A stretch of 7,382 bases of DNA, from positions 2,330 to 9,711 of the forward strand of contig CALMTJ010000007.1 of the NCBI GenBank assembly GCA_937872715.1, written 5' to 3'. A program made the position numbers and the translations under genes. The notes beneath the pieces are model-generated. The model was not told where the DNA came from, ran no database searches, and worked only from the letters and a program-made list of their open reading frames with translations. The DNA comes from an uncultured Methylobacteriaceae bacterium. Its GTDB lineage: Bacteria; Pseudomonadota; Alphaproteobacteria; Rhizobiales; Beijerinckiaceae. This document shows, in pieces, positions 1-6,205 of this stretch (position 1 is its first letter; each line of letters opens with the position of its first letter).

Positions 1-389
1 GGCGGAACTCCGAAACGGCGCTCCAGCCCGCCCGTCAGGCCGGTTTCGCGGGCGAGGAACTGCCGGCCCCTGGCGACCCGCGTTGCGGCCGCGGCTCCCT
101 CCACGTAGCGGCCGACCGGGACGCGGAACTCGCCCTGGCGGGCGGCCCGCCCCAGTACGGCCGGATCGGGCGCGAGCCCGGCCAGCGCAGCCTCGATCAC
201 CGCCGCCGAGATCCCGGCGCCCGCCGCCTCGGCCCGGACGGTGGCTATCAGCCGGGAGAAGGCGGCCGCGTCGATCGAGGCGGGAGTCTCGGACCGGGCA
301 GAGGCCGGACGGTTGCAGGCGGCGCCGATCGCGCCCGCCAGGACGGCCCGCCGCGTCGGCGGCGAGCCGTCCTCAGGCGGCGGCCGCAC
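1..389 (-). CDS. Probable lytic murein transglycosylase (MltB-like), N-terminal part only
   Basis: An open frame runs without a stop from a GTG at 389 to the left edge, giving 129 residues of a longer protein. Residues 12-24 (TRRAVLAGAIGAA) look like a short Tat-type or Sec export signal. A cysteine at residue 25 raises the weaker possibility of a lipoprotein, but the residue at -3 is Gly, which fits the lipobox poorly. After the signal the pattern resembles the start of the SLT_2/MltB family: a segment like FSRLIATVRAEAAGAGIS, then VIEAALAGLAPDP, then GEFRVPVGRYV, an ARGRQFLAR helix and RRFGVP at the edge. Family members cleave peptidoglycan glycan strands in the periplasm. The catalytic Glu normally follows the GVP segment, so it lies outside the window and activity cannot be judged. 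The GTG overlaps the last 17 nt of galE, no strong Shine-Dalgarno is visible, and no other plausible start lies near the signal, so coupling to galE translation is likely. The family call rests on recalled motifs. Confidence 0.72.
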   Translation of the reverse strand, partial: MRPPPEDGSPPTRRAVLAGAIGAACNRPASARSETPASIDAAAFSRLIATVRAEAAGAGISAAVIEAALAGLAPDPAVLGRAARQGEFRVPVGRYVEGAAAATRVARGRQFLARETGLTGGLERRFGVP

Positions 390-1365
390 GGCTCGCGAGG
401 TGGCGTTCCCAGTCGAGCGCCTGCCGGACGATGCCGTCGAGATCGTCGTGCCGCGGGATCCAGCCGAGCTCCGCCTTGATGCGGGCGGCCTCCGCCACGA
501 TGGCGGCCGGGTCCCCGGCGCGGCGCGGCGACAGCCGCACGGGGAAGTCGATGCCGGAGACGCGCTTCATCGTGTCGACGACCTCCAGGACCGAATAGCC
601 GCGCCCGTAGCCGCAATTCAGCGTCAGGCTCTCGCCGCCCACCCGCAGATGGTCGAGGGCGGAGAGATGCGCGGCCGCGAGGTCGGAGACCTGGATGTAG
701 TCGCGGATGCAGGAGCCGTCGCGCGTCGGGTAATCCGTCCCGAACACGTCGAGCCCCGCCCGGTGGCCGAGGGCGGCCTGCGCCGCGACCTTGATCAGGT
801 GCGTGGCGGCGGGCGTCGATTGCCCGATCCGCCCGGCCGGGTCGGCACCGGCCACGTTGAAGTAGCGGAGCGCGACGAAGCGGAGATCATGGGCGCGGGC
901 CGCGTCCGCCAGCATCCATTCGCTCATCAGCTTGGAGCGGCCATAGGGCGAGACCGGGTCCTTCGGCGTGTCCTCCGAGACGGGCTCCGTCCCGACCTCG
1001 CCATAGACGGCCGCGGTCGAGGAGAAGATCACCTTGCGGACGCCGCCCCGCACGGCCGTCTCGAGCAGCGTGCGGGTCTTGGCCGTGTTGTTCAGGTAGT
1101 AGCCGAGCGGGTCGGCGACGGATTCGGGCACCACGATCTTCGCGGCGAAATGGGCGATCGCGTCCACCCGGTGCTCGCGCAGGGTGCGCGAGACGAGATC
1201 AGGATCGCCGGTGTCGCCGACGACGAGCGGCACGCCGCGCGGCACGGCCCAGGCGAAGCCGGTCGAGAGGTTGTCGAGCACGACGACCGGGTCACCGCGG
1301 TCGGCGAGGGCCAGCACCATGTGGCCGCCGATATAGCCGGCTCCGCCCGTGACCAGCACCGTCAT
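373..1365 (-). CDS. galE: UDP-glucose 4-epimerase GalE
   Basis: This 330-residue cytoplasmic protein interconverts UDP-glucose and UDP-galactose with bound NAD, feeding galactose into surface polysaccharide. It is a short-chain dehydrogenase/reductase of the extended type. The NAD-binding Rossmann motif is VTGGAGYIGGH (residues 5-15), with Gly where many relatives have Ser. VVVLDNLSTG (27-36) is the usual strand that binds the NAD ribose. FSSTAAVYG (114-122) carries Thr117 at the place of the catalytic Ser of the E. coli enzyme. SPYGRSK supplies the catalytic Tyr141 and Lys145. LRYFNVAGADPAG and RDYIQVSDLA are further epimerase signatures. Length matches the family (about 330-340). ATG 1365 was chosen because MTVLVTGG is the expected N-terminus and GGGGG (1378-1374) sits 8 nt upstream. 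The frame stays open far upstream, antisense to galU, but that part shows no homology. The gene is divergent from galU and its 3' end overlaps the transglycosylase start. Confidence 0.95.
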   Translation of the reverse strand: MTVLVTGGAGYIGGHMVLALADRGDPVVVLDNLSTGFAWAVPRGVPLVVGDTGDPDLVSRTLREHRVDAIAHFAAKIVVPESVADPLGYYLNNTAKTRTLLETAVRGGVRKVIFSSTAAVYGEVGTEPVSEDTPKDPVSPYGRSKLMSEWMLADAARAHDLRFVALRYFNVAGADPAGRIGQSTPAATHLIKVAAQAALGHRAGLDVFGTDYPTRDGSCIRDYIQVSDLAAAHLSALDHLRVGGESLTLNCGYGRGYSVLEVVDTMKRVSGIDFPVRLSPRRAGDPAAIVAEAARIKAELGWIPRHDDLDGIVRQALDWERHLASRAAAA

Positions 1366-1485
1366 CGATCCATCCCCCGTTCTGCCGTCCTCGTGTACGG
1401 CGCGGCGCTTCACAAGCCGTGAAGCTCTTGCCAATAGCGTTCCCTGAACCCGCGGACCACGATCCCGAGAGGACGACGCCCCGTC
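1366..1485. promoter_or_regulatory. Divergent galE/galU intergenic region
   Basis: These 120 bp separate the start codons of two divergent genes, so promoters and 5' leaders for both must lie here or inside the opposite gene. The likely Shine-Dalgarno of galE (GGGGG, 1378-1374 on the minus strand) and that of galU (GAGAGGA, 1467-1473, 12 nt from the ATG) bracket it. No convincing sigma-70 or general-stress (GGAAC...GTT) promoter pair could be placed by eye. TTGGCA on the minus strand (1433-1428) is a possible -35 for galE, but it has no good -10 at the right distance. Confidence 0.6.
1407..1425. repeat. Perfect 7-bp inverted repeat, 5-nt spacer (possible operator)
   Basis: GCTTCAC (1407-1413) and GTGAAGC (1419-1425) are exact reverse complements separated by AAGCC. 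The dyad lies about 42 bp upstream of the galE ATG and 61 bp upstream of the galU ATG. It could be a binding site for a dimeric regulator acting on both genes, or a hairpin in a leader RNA. There is no T-tract, so it is not a standard terminator. The symmetry is seen directly; the function is inferred. Confidence 0.4.
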
Positions 1486-2358
1486 ATGAAGCGCATCCGC
1501 AAAGCCGTCCTCCCGGTCGCCGGGCTCGGGACGCGGTTCCTCCCGGCCACCAAATCCGTGCCGAAGGAGATGCTGACGGTGGTCGACCGGCCCGTGATCC
1601 AGCACGTCGTGGACGAGGCGCGCGAGGCCGGCATCGAGCATTTCGTCTTCGTGACCGGGAGGAACAAGGCCGTCATCGAGGACCATTTCGACATGGCCTA
1701 CGAGCTCGACGCCACCTTGCGGGAGCGCGGCAAGCAGAAGGAATACGACGCGCTCCAGAAGGACCTGCCGAAGGCGGGCCAGACCTCCTTCACGCGCCAG
1801 CAGGCGCCGCTCGGGCTCGGCCACGCCGTGTGGTGCGCCCGCGAGATCGTGGGCGACGAGCCCTTCGCGGTCCTGCTTCCGGACATGCTGAGCCGGGGCT
1901 GCATGAGCCAGATGCTGGAGGCCTACGGCCGCCATGGCGGCAACGTCATCGCGGTCGAATCCGTGCCGGACGACCAGACCCACCAATACGGCATCGTGGC
2001 GGTCGGGCAGGACCACGGGGCGACGTTCGAGATCACCGGCATGGTCGAGAAGCCGCCGCGGGGCACGGCGCCCTCGAACCTCATCATCTCCGGCCGCTAC
2101 ATCCTGCAGCCTGAGATCTTCGGCATCCTGTCCGCTCACGAGACCGGCGCGGGAGGGGAGATCCAGCTCACGGACGCCATGAAGCGCCTGGCCGTGACGC
2201 AGCCGTTCCACGGGCTGCGCTACGAGGGCCGCACCTACGACACCGGCAACAAGCTGGGCTTCCTCACGGCGAACGTCGCCTACGCTCTCGAGCGGGAGGA
2301 TCTCGCCGGCCCGCTCCGGGAGGAGCTCGCCGCGCTTCTCGGACGCGAAGGTCCATGA
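1486..2358 (+). CDS. galU: UTP-glucose-1-phosphate uridylyltransferase GalU
   Basis: This 290-residue cytoplasmic enzyme makes UDP-glucose and pyrophosphate from UTP and glucose-1-phosphate. UDP-glucose is the donor for exopolysaccharide, lipopolysaccharide core and glucans, and the substrate of the neighbouring GalE. The nucleotidyltransferase signature [18 protein letters not shown] spans residues 13-30. [10 protein letters not shown] is the uridine-nucleotide region. LLPDM carries Asp133, at the place of the metal-binding Asp. MVEKP (186-190) contains the sugar-phosphate site lysine (Lys189), and [10 protein letters not shown] and [10 protein letters not shown] are typical of bacterial GalU. 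Length matches the family (about 290-300). ATG 1486 is preceded by GAGAGGA 12 nt upstream and yields the usual [14 protein letters not shown]-terminus. Its stop codon is embedded in the start of the cyclase gene (ATGA), so the two are almost certainly co-transcribed. Confidence 0.96.
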   Translation: MKRIRKAVLPVAGLGTRFLPATKSVPKEMLTVVDRPVIQHVVDEAREAGIEHFVFVTGRNKAVIEDHFDMAYELDATLRERGKQKEYDALQKDLPKAGQTSFTRQQAPLGLGHAVWCAREIVGDEPFAVLLPDMLSRGCMSQMLEAYGRHGGNVIAVESVPDDQTHQYGIVAVGQDHGATFEITGMVEKPPRGTAPSNLIISGRYILQPEIFGILSAHETGAGGEIQLTDAMKRLAVTQPFHGLRYEGRTYDTGNKLGFLTANVAYALEREDLAGPLREELAALLGREGP

Positions 2359-3581
2359 ACGAGGAGCAGCTCGCGGCCGTCGCCGCCTTCACGGTCCGCG
2401 CGGGCATCGCCGGCAAGGACGAGGCGACGCTCCTGCGCCTCTTCTGCGAGCGGGTCGTCGAGGCCGGGCTGCCCCTCTCGCGCGCGCTCGTCATCATCGA
2501 CACGCTCCACCCCGTGCACGAAGGCCGCGTCTTCCAGTGGAGGAGCGAGGTCTCCGGCGAGAGCGAGATCCGGGAATACGGCCGCACCAGCGGCGACAAC
2601 GAGGCGGCGGCGAACTGGCGCCGCTCGCCCTTCTTCCACATGCTGGAGCAGGGGCTGTCCTCCCTCCATCGCCGCCTGGGGCCGGAGACGGACGAGGAGT
2701 TCGCAGCGCTCCGCAACCACAGGGCGGAGGGCCGCACGGGCTGGCTCGCGCTGATCGACCGCTTCCGGCCGGGCGCCGCGATCGGGGAGATGGACTGCAT
2801 CTATTCGGCCTGGGGGACCGATCGGCCGGGCGGGTTCGCGGACGGAGACGTCCAGGCGCTCGAGCGCCTCGTTCCGGCCCTCGGCCTCGCGGCCAAGTCG
2901 GCATCTCTCGCCCGCATCGCCGAAACGCTGGTCGAGACCTATCTCGGGCGCGACGCCGGCCGGCGGGTGCTGTCCGGGAAGATCGAGCGCGGCGTCGCCG
3001 ACCGCATCGAGGCCGTGCTCTGGTTCTCGGACCTGCGGGGCTTCACCGCCATCGCGGGCGCCTGCCAGCCGGACCAGGTCCTGCCGCTCCTCAACGACTA
3101 CGCCGATGCCGTCATCTCGGCGGTGCACGAGGAGGGGGGCGACGTGCTGAAGCTCATCGGCGACGGGACGCTCGCGATCTTCGCGAGAGCGACCTGCGCC
3201 GACCCGTGCCGGTCGGCGCTCGCGGCCGAGCGATCGCTCCGCCGGCGCGTCGCCTCCGTGAACGCGCGCCGGGCGGAGGCGGGGCTGCCGGTCACGCAGG
3301 TCTATCTCGGGCTGCATGTGGGCGAGGTCTATTACGGCAATATCGGCTCGCACGAGCGCCTCGACTTCACCGTCGTCGGGCCGGCCGTGAACGAGGCGAG
3401 CCGCATCGCCGCCCTGTGCCGCTCGGCCGAGCGCGACGTCCTCGTATCCGCCGCCTTCCGGGACGCGGCCGACGCCCCGGACCAGCATTGCCTCGTCTCG
3501 GTCGGCCGCTACGCGCTCCGCGGCGTGCAGCGCCCGCAGGAACTCTTCACCGTGTCGCGCGAGGAGCCCGGGCCGACATAG
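2355..3581 (+). CDS. Class III adenylate cyclase with N-terminal sensor-like domain
   Basis: This 408-residue protein has no evident membrane segment and should make a cyclic nucleotide, most likely cAMP, in the cytoplasm. The catalytic domain fills about residues 215-400. The first metal Asp is Asp226 (WFSDLRGFT). Lys266 and the second metal Asp270 lie in DVLKLIGDG. Thr339, in DFTVVG, takes the place of the adenine-selecting Asp of animal enzymes, the pattern of class IIIb bacterial cyclases. Asn346 and Arg350 (VNEASR) are the transition-state pair. All essential residues are present, so one polypeptide can form an active homodimer. Residues 1-190 form a separate domain with TLHP and [10 protein letters not shown] segments, followed by the linker [20 protein letters not shown] recall this arrangement from other Hyphomicrobiales cyclases; the N-terminal part may be GAF-like, but its ligand is unknown. 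The ATG overlaps the galU stop by 4 nt, with GAAGG just upstream inside galU, which suggests translational coupling. Guanylate cyclase activity is less likely given Lys266 and Thr339. Confidence 0.9.
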   Translation: MNEEQLAAVAAFTVRAGIAGKDEATLLRLFCERVVEAGLPLSRALVIIDTLHPVHEGRVFQWRSEVSGESEIREYGRTSGDNEAAANWRRSPFFHMLEQGLSSLHRRLGPETDEEFAALRNHRAEGRTGWLALIDRFRPGAAIGEMDCIYSAWGTDRPGGFADGDVQALERLVPALGLAAKSASLARIAETLVETYLGRDAGRRVLSGKIERGVADRIEAVLWFSDLRGFTAIAGACQPDQVLPLLNDYADAVISAVHEEGGDVLKLIGDGTLAIFARATCADPCRSALAAERSLRRRVASVNARRAEAGLPVTQVYLGLHVGEVYYGNIGSHERLDFTVVGPAVNEASRIAALCRSAERDVLVSAAFRDAADAPDQHCLVSVGRYALRGVQRPQELFTVSREEPGPT

Positions 3582-3637
3582 CTCACGAGATCGTGCCTGC
3601 TCTGTTCCCCTGTTGTTGCTGAGGGCTGCGACCTCTA
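3582..3637 (+). other. Short intergenic gap between cyclase and kinase genes
   Basis: The 56 bp are less GC-rich than their surroundings, with a pyrimidine-rich stretch (tctgttcccctgttgttgct) before the kinase ribosome-binding site GAGGG (3621-3625). No terminator is seen, since the nearest symmetry, CACGA-GA-TCGTG at 3584-3595, has too small a loop. The kinase may be read through from galU-cyclase or have its own weak promoter; the sequence does not decide. Confidence 0.35.
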
Positions 3638-6181
3638 ATGCGTCGCGCCGTGCATGCGATGAAGAACGGCCCTCAACGTTCCGAACTGCCCGAAGCCTGG
3701 GGCAAGCCGACGCGGCTCTCAGGTCCGCCGATCGATTCGGGAACCGTCACCGGCGCCGAGATCCTGGCCTTCGACTGGTCCCGGACGACGCTCGGCCCGC
3801 TCGAGAGCTGGCCGATGTCGCTCCGGGCGACGCTCGCCGCCATGCTGGCCTGTCCGCAGGCCATGTTCCTCGCCTGGGGGCCGGACCTCCTCTGCTTCTA
3901 CAACGATGCCTACCGGCCGATCCTCGGCTTCAGGCTGGAGAAGGCGCTCGGGCGGCCGTTCCGGGACGTGTGGGCCAGCATCTGGCCGGATATCGAGCCG
4001 CTCGTGGAGGCGACGCTCGCGGGACGGCCCCAGCAGACGACGGACATGAAGCTCGACCTGTCCCGGCAGGGCGCCCCGGAGGAGAGCTGGTGGAGCTTCA
4101 CCTATTCGCCCGTCTTCGAAGATCGCGGCGAGATCGCGGGCCTCCTGTGCGTCACCGGCGAGACGACGGGGCAGGTGGTGGCGGAGCGCGAGCGGCGGGC
4201 CGCGGACGAGCGGCTGGAGATGGCGCTCTCGGCCGGCAACAGCATCGGGACCTGGAGCTGGGACGTCCCGGCCGACCTGGTCACGGCCGATGCGCGCTTC
4301 GCCGCGCTCCACGGCCTCGACCCGGACCTCGCCGCCCGGGGAGCGACGCTTGCCGAATTCCTCGAGGGCATCCATCCGGACGACCTCCCGCGGGTCGAGA
4401 CGGCGATCGGCGACGCCGTCCGGACGGGCGGGGCCTTCGCCGAGGAGTACCGGCTTCTCGGCCGGGACGGAGGCATCCGCTGGGTCTACGCTCAGGGACG
4501 ATGCGACCTCGCGCGGGACGGCCGTCCTCTCCGCTTCCCGGGCGTCAGCTTCGACATCACCGCCCGGAAGGCGACGGAGGACGCGCTGCGGGTCAGCGAG
4601 GAGCGCTTCCGCGGCATCGTCAACTCCATCGACCAGATGATCTGGTCGACCCGGCCGGACGGTTTCCACGACTACTACAACCAGCGCTGGTACGATTACA
4701 CGGGCGTGCCGCACGGCTCCACGGACGGGGAAGGCTGGAACGCGATGTTCCATCCCGATGACCAGGAGCGCGCCTTCGCCGCCTGGCGGCATTCCCTCGC
4801 GACGGGGGAACCCTACCGCATCGAGTACCGGCTCCGCGACCGCTCCGGCCAGTACCGCTGGGTGCTGGGGCGCGCCCAGCCGGTGCGGGACGAGACGGGG
4901 CAGATCACCCGCTGGTTCGGCAGCTGCACCGAAATCCAGGAGATCGTCGACGCCCGGGAGGTGCTCGCGCTCTCCCGGGAGGAGCTGGAACGCGCGGTGG
5001 CGAGCCGGACCGTCGAGCTGATGAGCGCCGAGGAGAAGCTCCGTCAATCGCAGAAGATGGAGGCCGTGGGCCAGCTCACCGGCGGCATCGCCCACGATTT
5101 CAACAACATGCTGGCCATCATCATCGGCGGCCTGAACTTCGCCCAGCGCCGGCTGGCGCGCGGCGACCGGAACGTCGACCGCTACATCGAGAGCGCCATG
5201 GAGGGCGCGACGCGCGCGGCCGCGCTCACGCAGCGCCTCCTCGCCTTCTCGCGCCAGCAGCCGCTGGCGCCGGAACCCGTGGATTGCAACGCCATGCTGG
5301 CGGGGCTCGACGATCTGCTGACGCGGACGCTCGGCGAGAACGTGAAGCTGGAGACCGTCTTCGGCGAGGACCTCTGGCGGGCCAAGGCGGACGCGAACCA
5401 GCTCGAGAACGTCGTGGTGAACCTCGCGGTGAACGCCCGCGACGCCATGCCGACGGGCGGTCGCCTCACGATCGAGACCGCGAACGAGGACCTCGACGAC
5501 GACCACGCCCGGGAGGCCGAGATCGCACCCGGGGAATACGTGATGCTCGCCGTCACCGATACCGGTACCGGCATGACGCCGGAGGTGATGGCGAGGGCCT
5601 TCGATCCGTTCTTCACCACGAAATCGGTCGGCAAGGGAACCGGGCTCGGCCTGTCCCAGGTCTTCGGCTTCGTGCGCCAGTCGGGAGGCCAGGTGAAGGT
5701 GCAATCGGAGGTCGGCCACGGCACGACCTTCAGGATCTACCTGCCGCGTTTCGCCTCCGACGCTGCGGCGGCCTTGCCTCGCCGGGCGCCGAGCACCGTC
5801 CGGGCGGGCCTGCCGAGCGAGACCGTGCTGGTCGTCGAGGACGAGAGCCGTGTCCGGAACTTCTCCGCCGAGGCGCTCCGAGAGCTCGGCTACACCGTGC
5901 TCCAGGCCGAGGACGGGCCGGAGGCCCTCCGGATCATCGAGGCCGGGCACGACGTGACGCTCCTGTTCACGGATGTGGTCATGCCGGAGATGACCGGGCG
6001 CGAGCTGGCCGAGCGCGCGGTGAAGCTGCTGCCGCGGCTGAAGGTGCTCTATACGACGGGCTACACTCGCGACGCCGTCGTCCAGGGCGGCACGCTGGAG
6101 CCGGGCACCAGTCTTCTCCCGAAGCCCTTCGGCATCAACCAGCTCGCCGCCAAGGTCGGGGCCGTGCTCGACGGGGAATGA
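3638..6181 (+). CDS. Soluble multi-PAS hybrid histidine kinase with C-terminal receiver
   Basis: This is an 847-residue cytoplasmic sensor kinase with no signal peptide or membrane helix visible. A PAS-like N-terminal region (about 43-185) opens with [15 protein letters not shown] and contains [21 protein letters not shown], a start common to alphaproteobacterial sensor kinases. A second PAS (about 195-312) ends in DITARK. A third (about 322-435) contains WYDYTGV and FHPDDQ. A helical linker (436-475) leads to the HisKA H-box GGIAHDFNN with phospho-accepting His486. The ATPase has an N-box with Asn599 ([10 protein letters not shown]), a G1 box at Asp641 (DTGTGM), an F-box FDPFFTTK and a G2 box GKGTGLGL (665-672). 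The receiver (about 728-845) has acidic Glu734 and Asp735, phospho-accepting Asp779 (FTDVVMP) and Lys829 (LPKPF), so it looks functional. An in-frame TGA at 3620-3622 limits the start; ATG 3638 is the first ATG, with GAGGG 12 nt upstream. It lies 56 bp after the cyclase. No response regulator or Hpt partner is in the window. Confidence 0.92.
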   Translation: MRRAVHAMKNGPQRSELPEAWGKPTRLSGPPIDSGTVTGAEILAFDWSRTTLGPLESWPMSLRATLAAMLACPQAMFLAWGPDLLCFYNDAYRPILGFRLEKALGRPFRDVWASIWPDIEPLVEATLAGRPQQTTDMKLDLSRQGAPEESWWSFTYSPVFEDRGEIAGLLCVTGETTGQVVAERERRAADERLEMALSAGNSIGTWSWDVPADLVTADARFAALHGLDPDLAARGATLAEFLEGIHPDDLPRVETAIGDAVRTGGAFAEEYRLLGRDGGIRWVYAQGRCDLARDGRPLRFPGVSFDITARKATEDALRVSEERFRGIVNSIDQMIWSTRPDGFHDYYNQRWYDYTGVPHGSTDGEGWNAMFHPDDQERAFAAWRHSLATGEPYRIEYRLRDRSGQYRWVLGRAQPVRDETGQITRWFGSCTEIQEIVDAREVLALSREELERAVASRTVELMSAEEKLRQSQKMEAVGQLTGGIAHDFNNMLAIIIGGLNFAQRRLARGDRNVDRYIESAMEGATRAAALTQRLLAFSRQQPLAPEPVDCNAMLAGLDDLLTRTLGENVKLETVFGEDLWRAKADANQLENVVVNLAVNARDAMPTGGRLTIETANEDLDDDHAREAEIAPGEYVMLAVTDTGTGMTPEVMARAFDPFFTTKSVGKGTGLGLSQVFGFVRQSGGQVKVQSEVGHGTTFRIYLPRFASDAAAALPRRAPSTVRAGLPSETVLVVEDESRVRNFSAEALRELGYTVLQAEDGPEALRIIEAGHDVTLLFTDVVMPEMTGRELAERAVKLLPRLKVLYTTGYTRDAVVQGGTLEPGTSLLPKPFGINQLAAKVGAVLDGE

Positions 6182-6188
6182 GGGCGGA

Positions 6189-6205
6189 GGCTCAGGGGGT
6201 GAGCC
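6189..6205. repeat. 6-bp inverted repeat between convergent genes (terminator-like, no T-tract)
   Basis: GGCTCA (6189-6194) and TGAGCC (6200-6205) are exact reverse complements around a five-G loop. The hairpin covers the stop codon of the beta-barrel gene (6194-6192) and lies just after the kinase stop. It is the only stem near the 10-bp gap where transcription from both sides must end. It lacks a T-run on either strand, so intrinsic termination is doubtful. Confidence 0.25.

Noticed and set aside
241..1422. 393-codon plus-strand frame across galE and the transglycosylase
   Set aside because: Composition is Arg/Gly/Asp-rich with no family signature, and the opposite strand holds galE with full catalytic motifs.
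1366..2211. Open extension of the galE frame antisense to galU, which would give a 612-residue protein
   Set aside because: Only the part from ATG 1365 matches GalE. The upstream part mirrors galU codons, has no family motif, and reflects the rarity of stops in high-GC antisense frames.
2280..3488. 402-codon minus-strand frame across the cyclase gene
   Set aside because: It is antisense to a cyclase with all catalytic residues in place, and its product is low-complexity Arg/Asp-rich sequence without motifs.
3539..3570. GGAAC at 3539-3543 as the -35 of a general-stress promoter for the kinase
   Set aside because: No GTT-type -10 is present 16-18 bp downstream, and the site lies in coding sequence.
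3584..3595. CACGA-GA-TCGTG as a terminator after the cyclase
   Set aside because: The loop is too small, the stem short, and no T-run follows.
3659..3661. ATG 3659 as the kinase start
   Set aside because: No Shine-Dalgarno precedes it, while ATG 3638 has GAGGG upstream. The choice changes only seven residues and remains slightly uncertain.
3719..5950. 743-codon open frame on the minus strand across the kinase gene
   Set aside because: It is the antisense of a well-supported kinase, with His/Arg/Gly-rich composition typical of a shadow frame and no recognisable domain.
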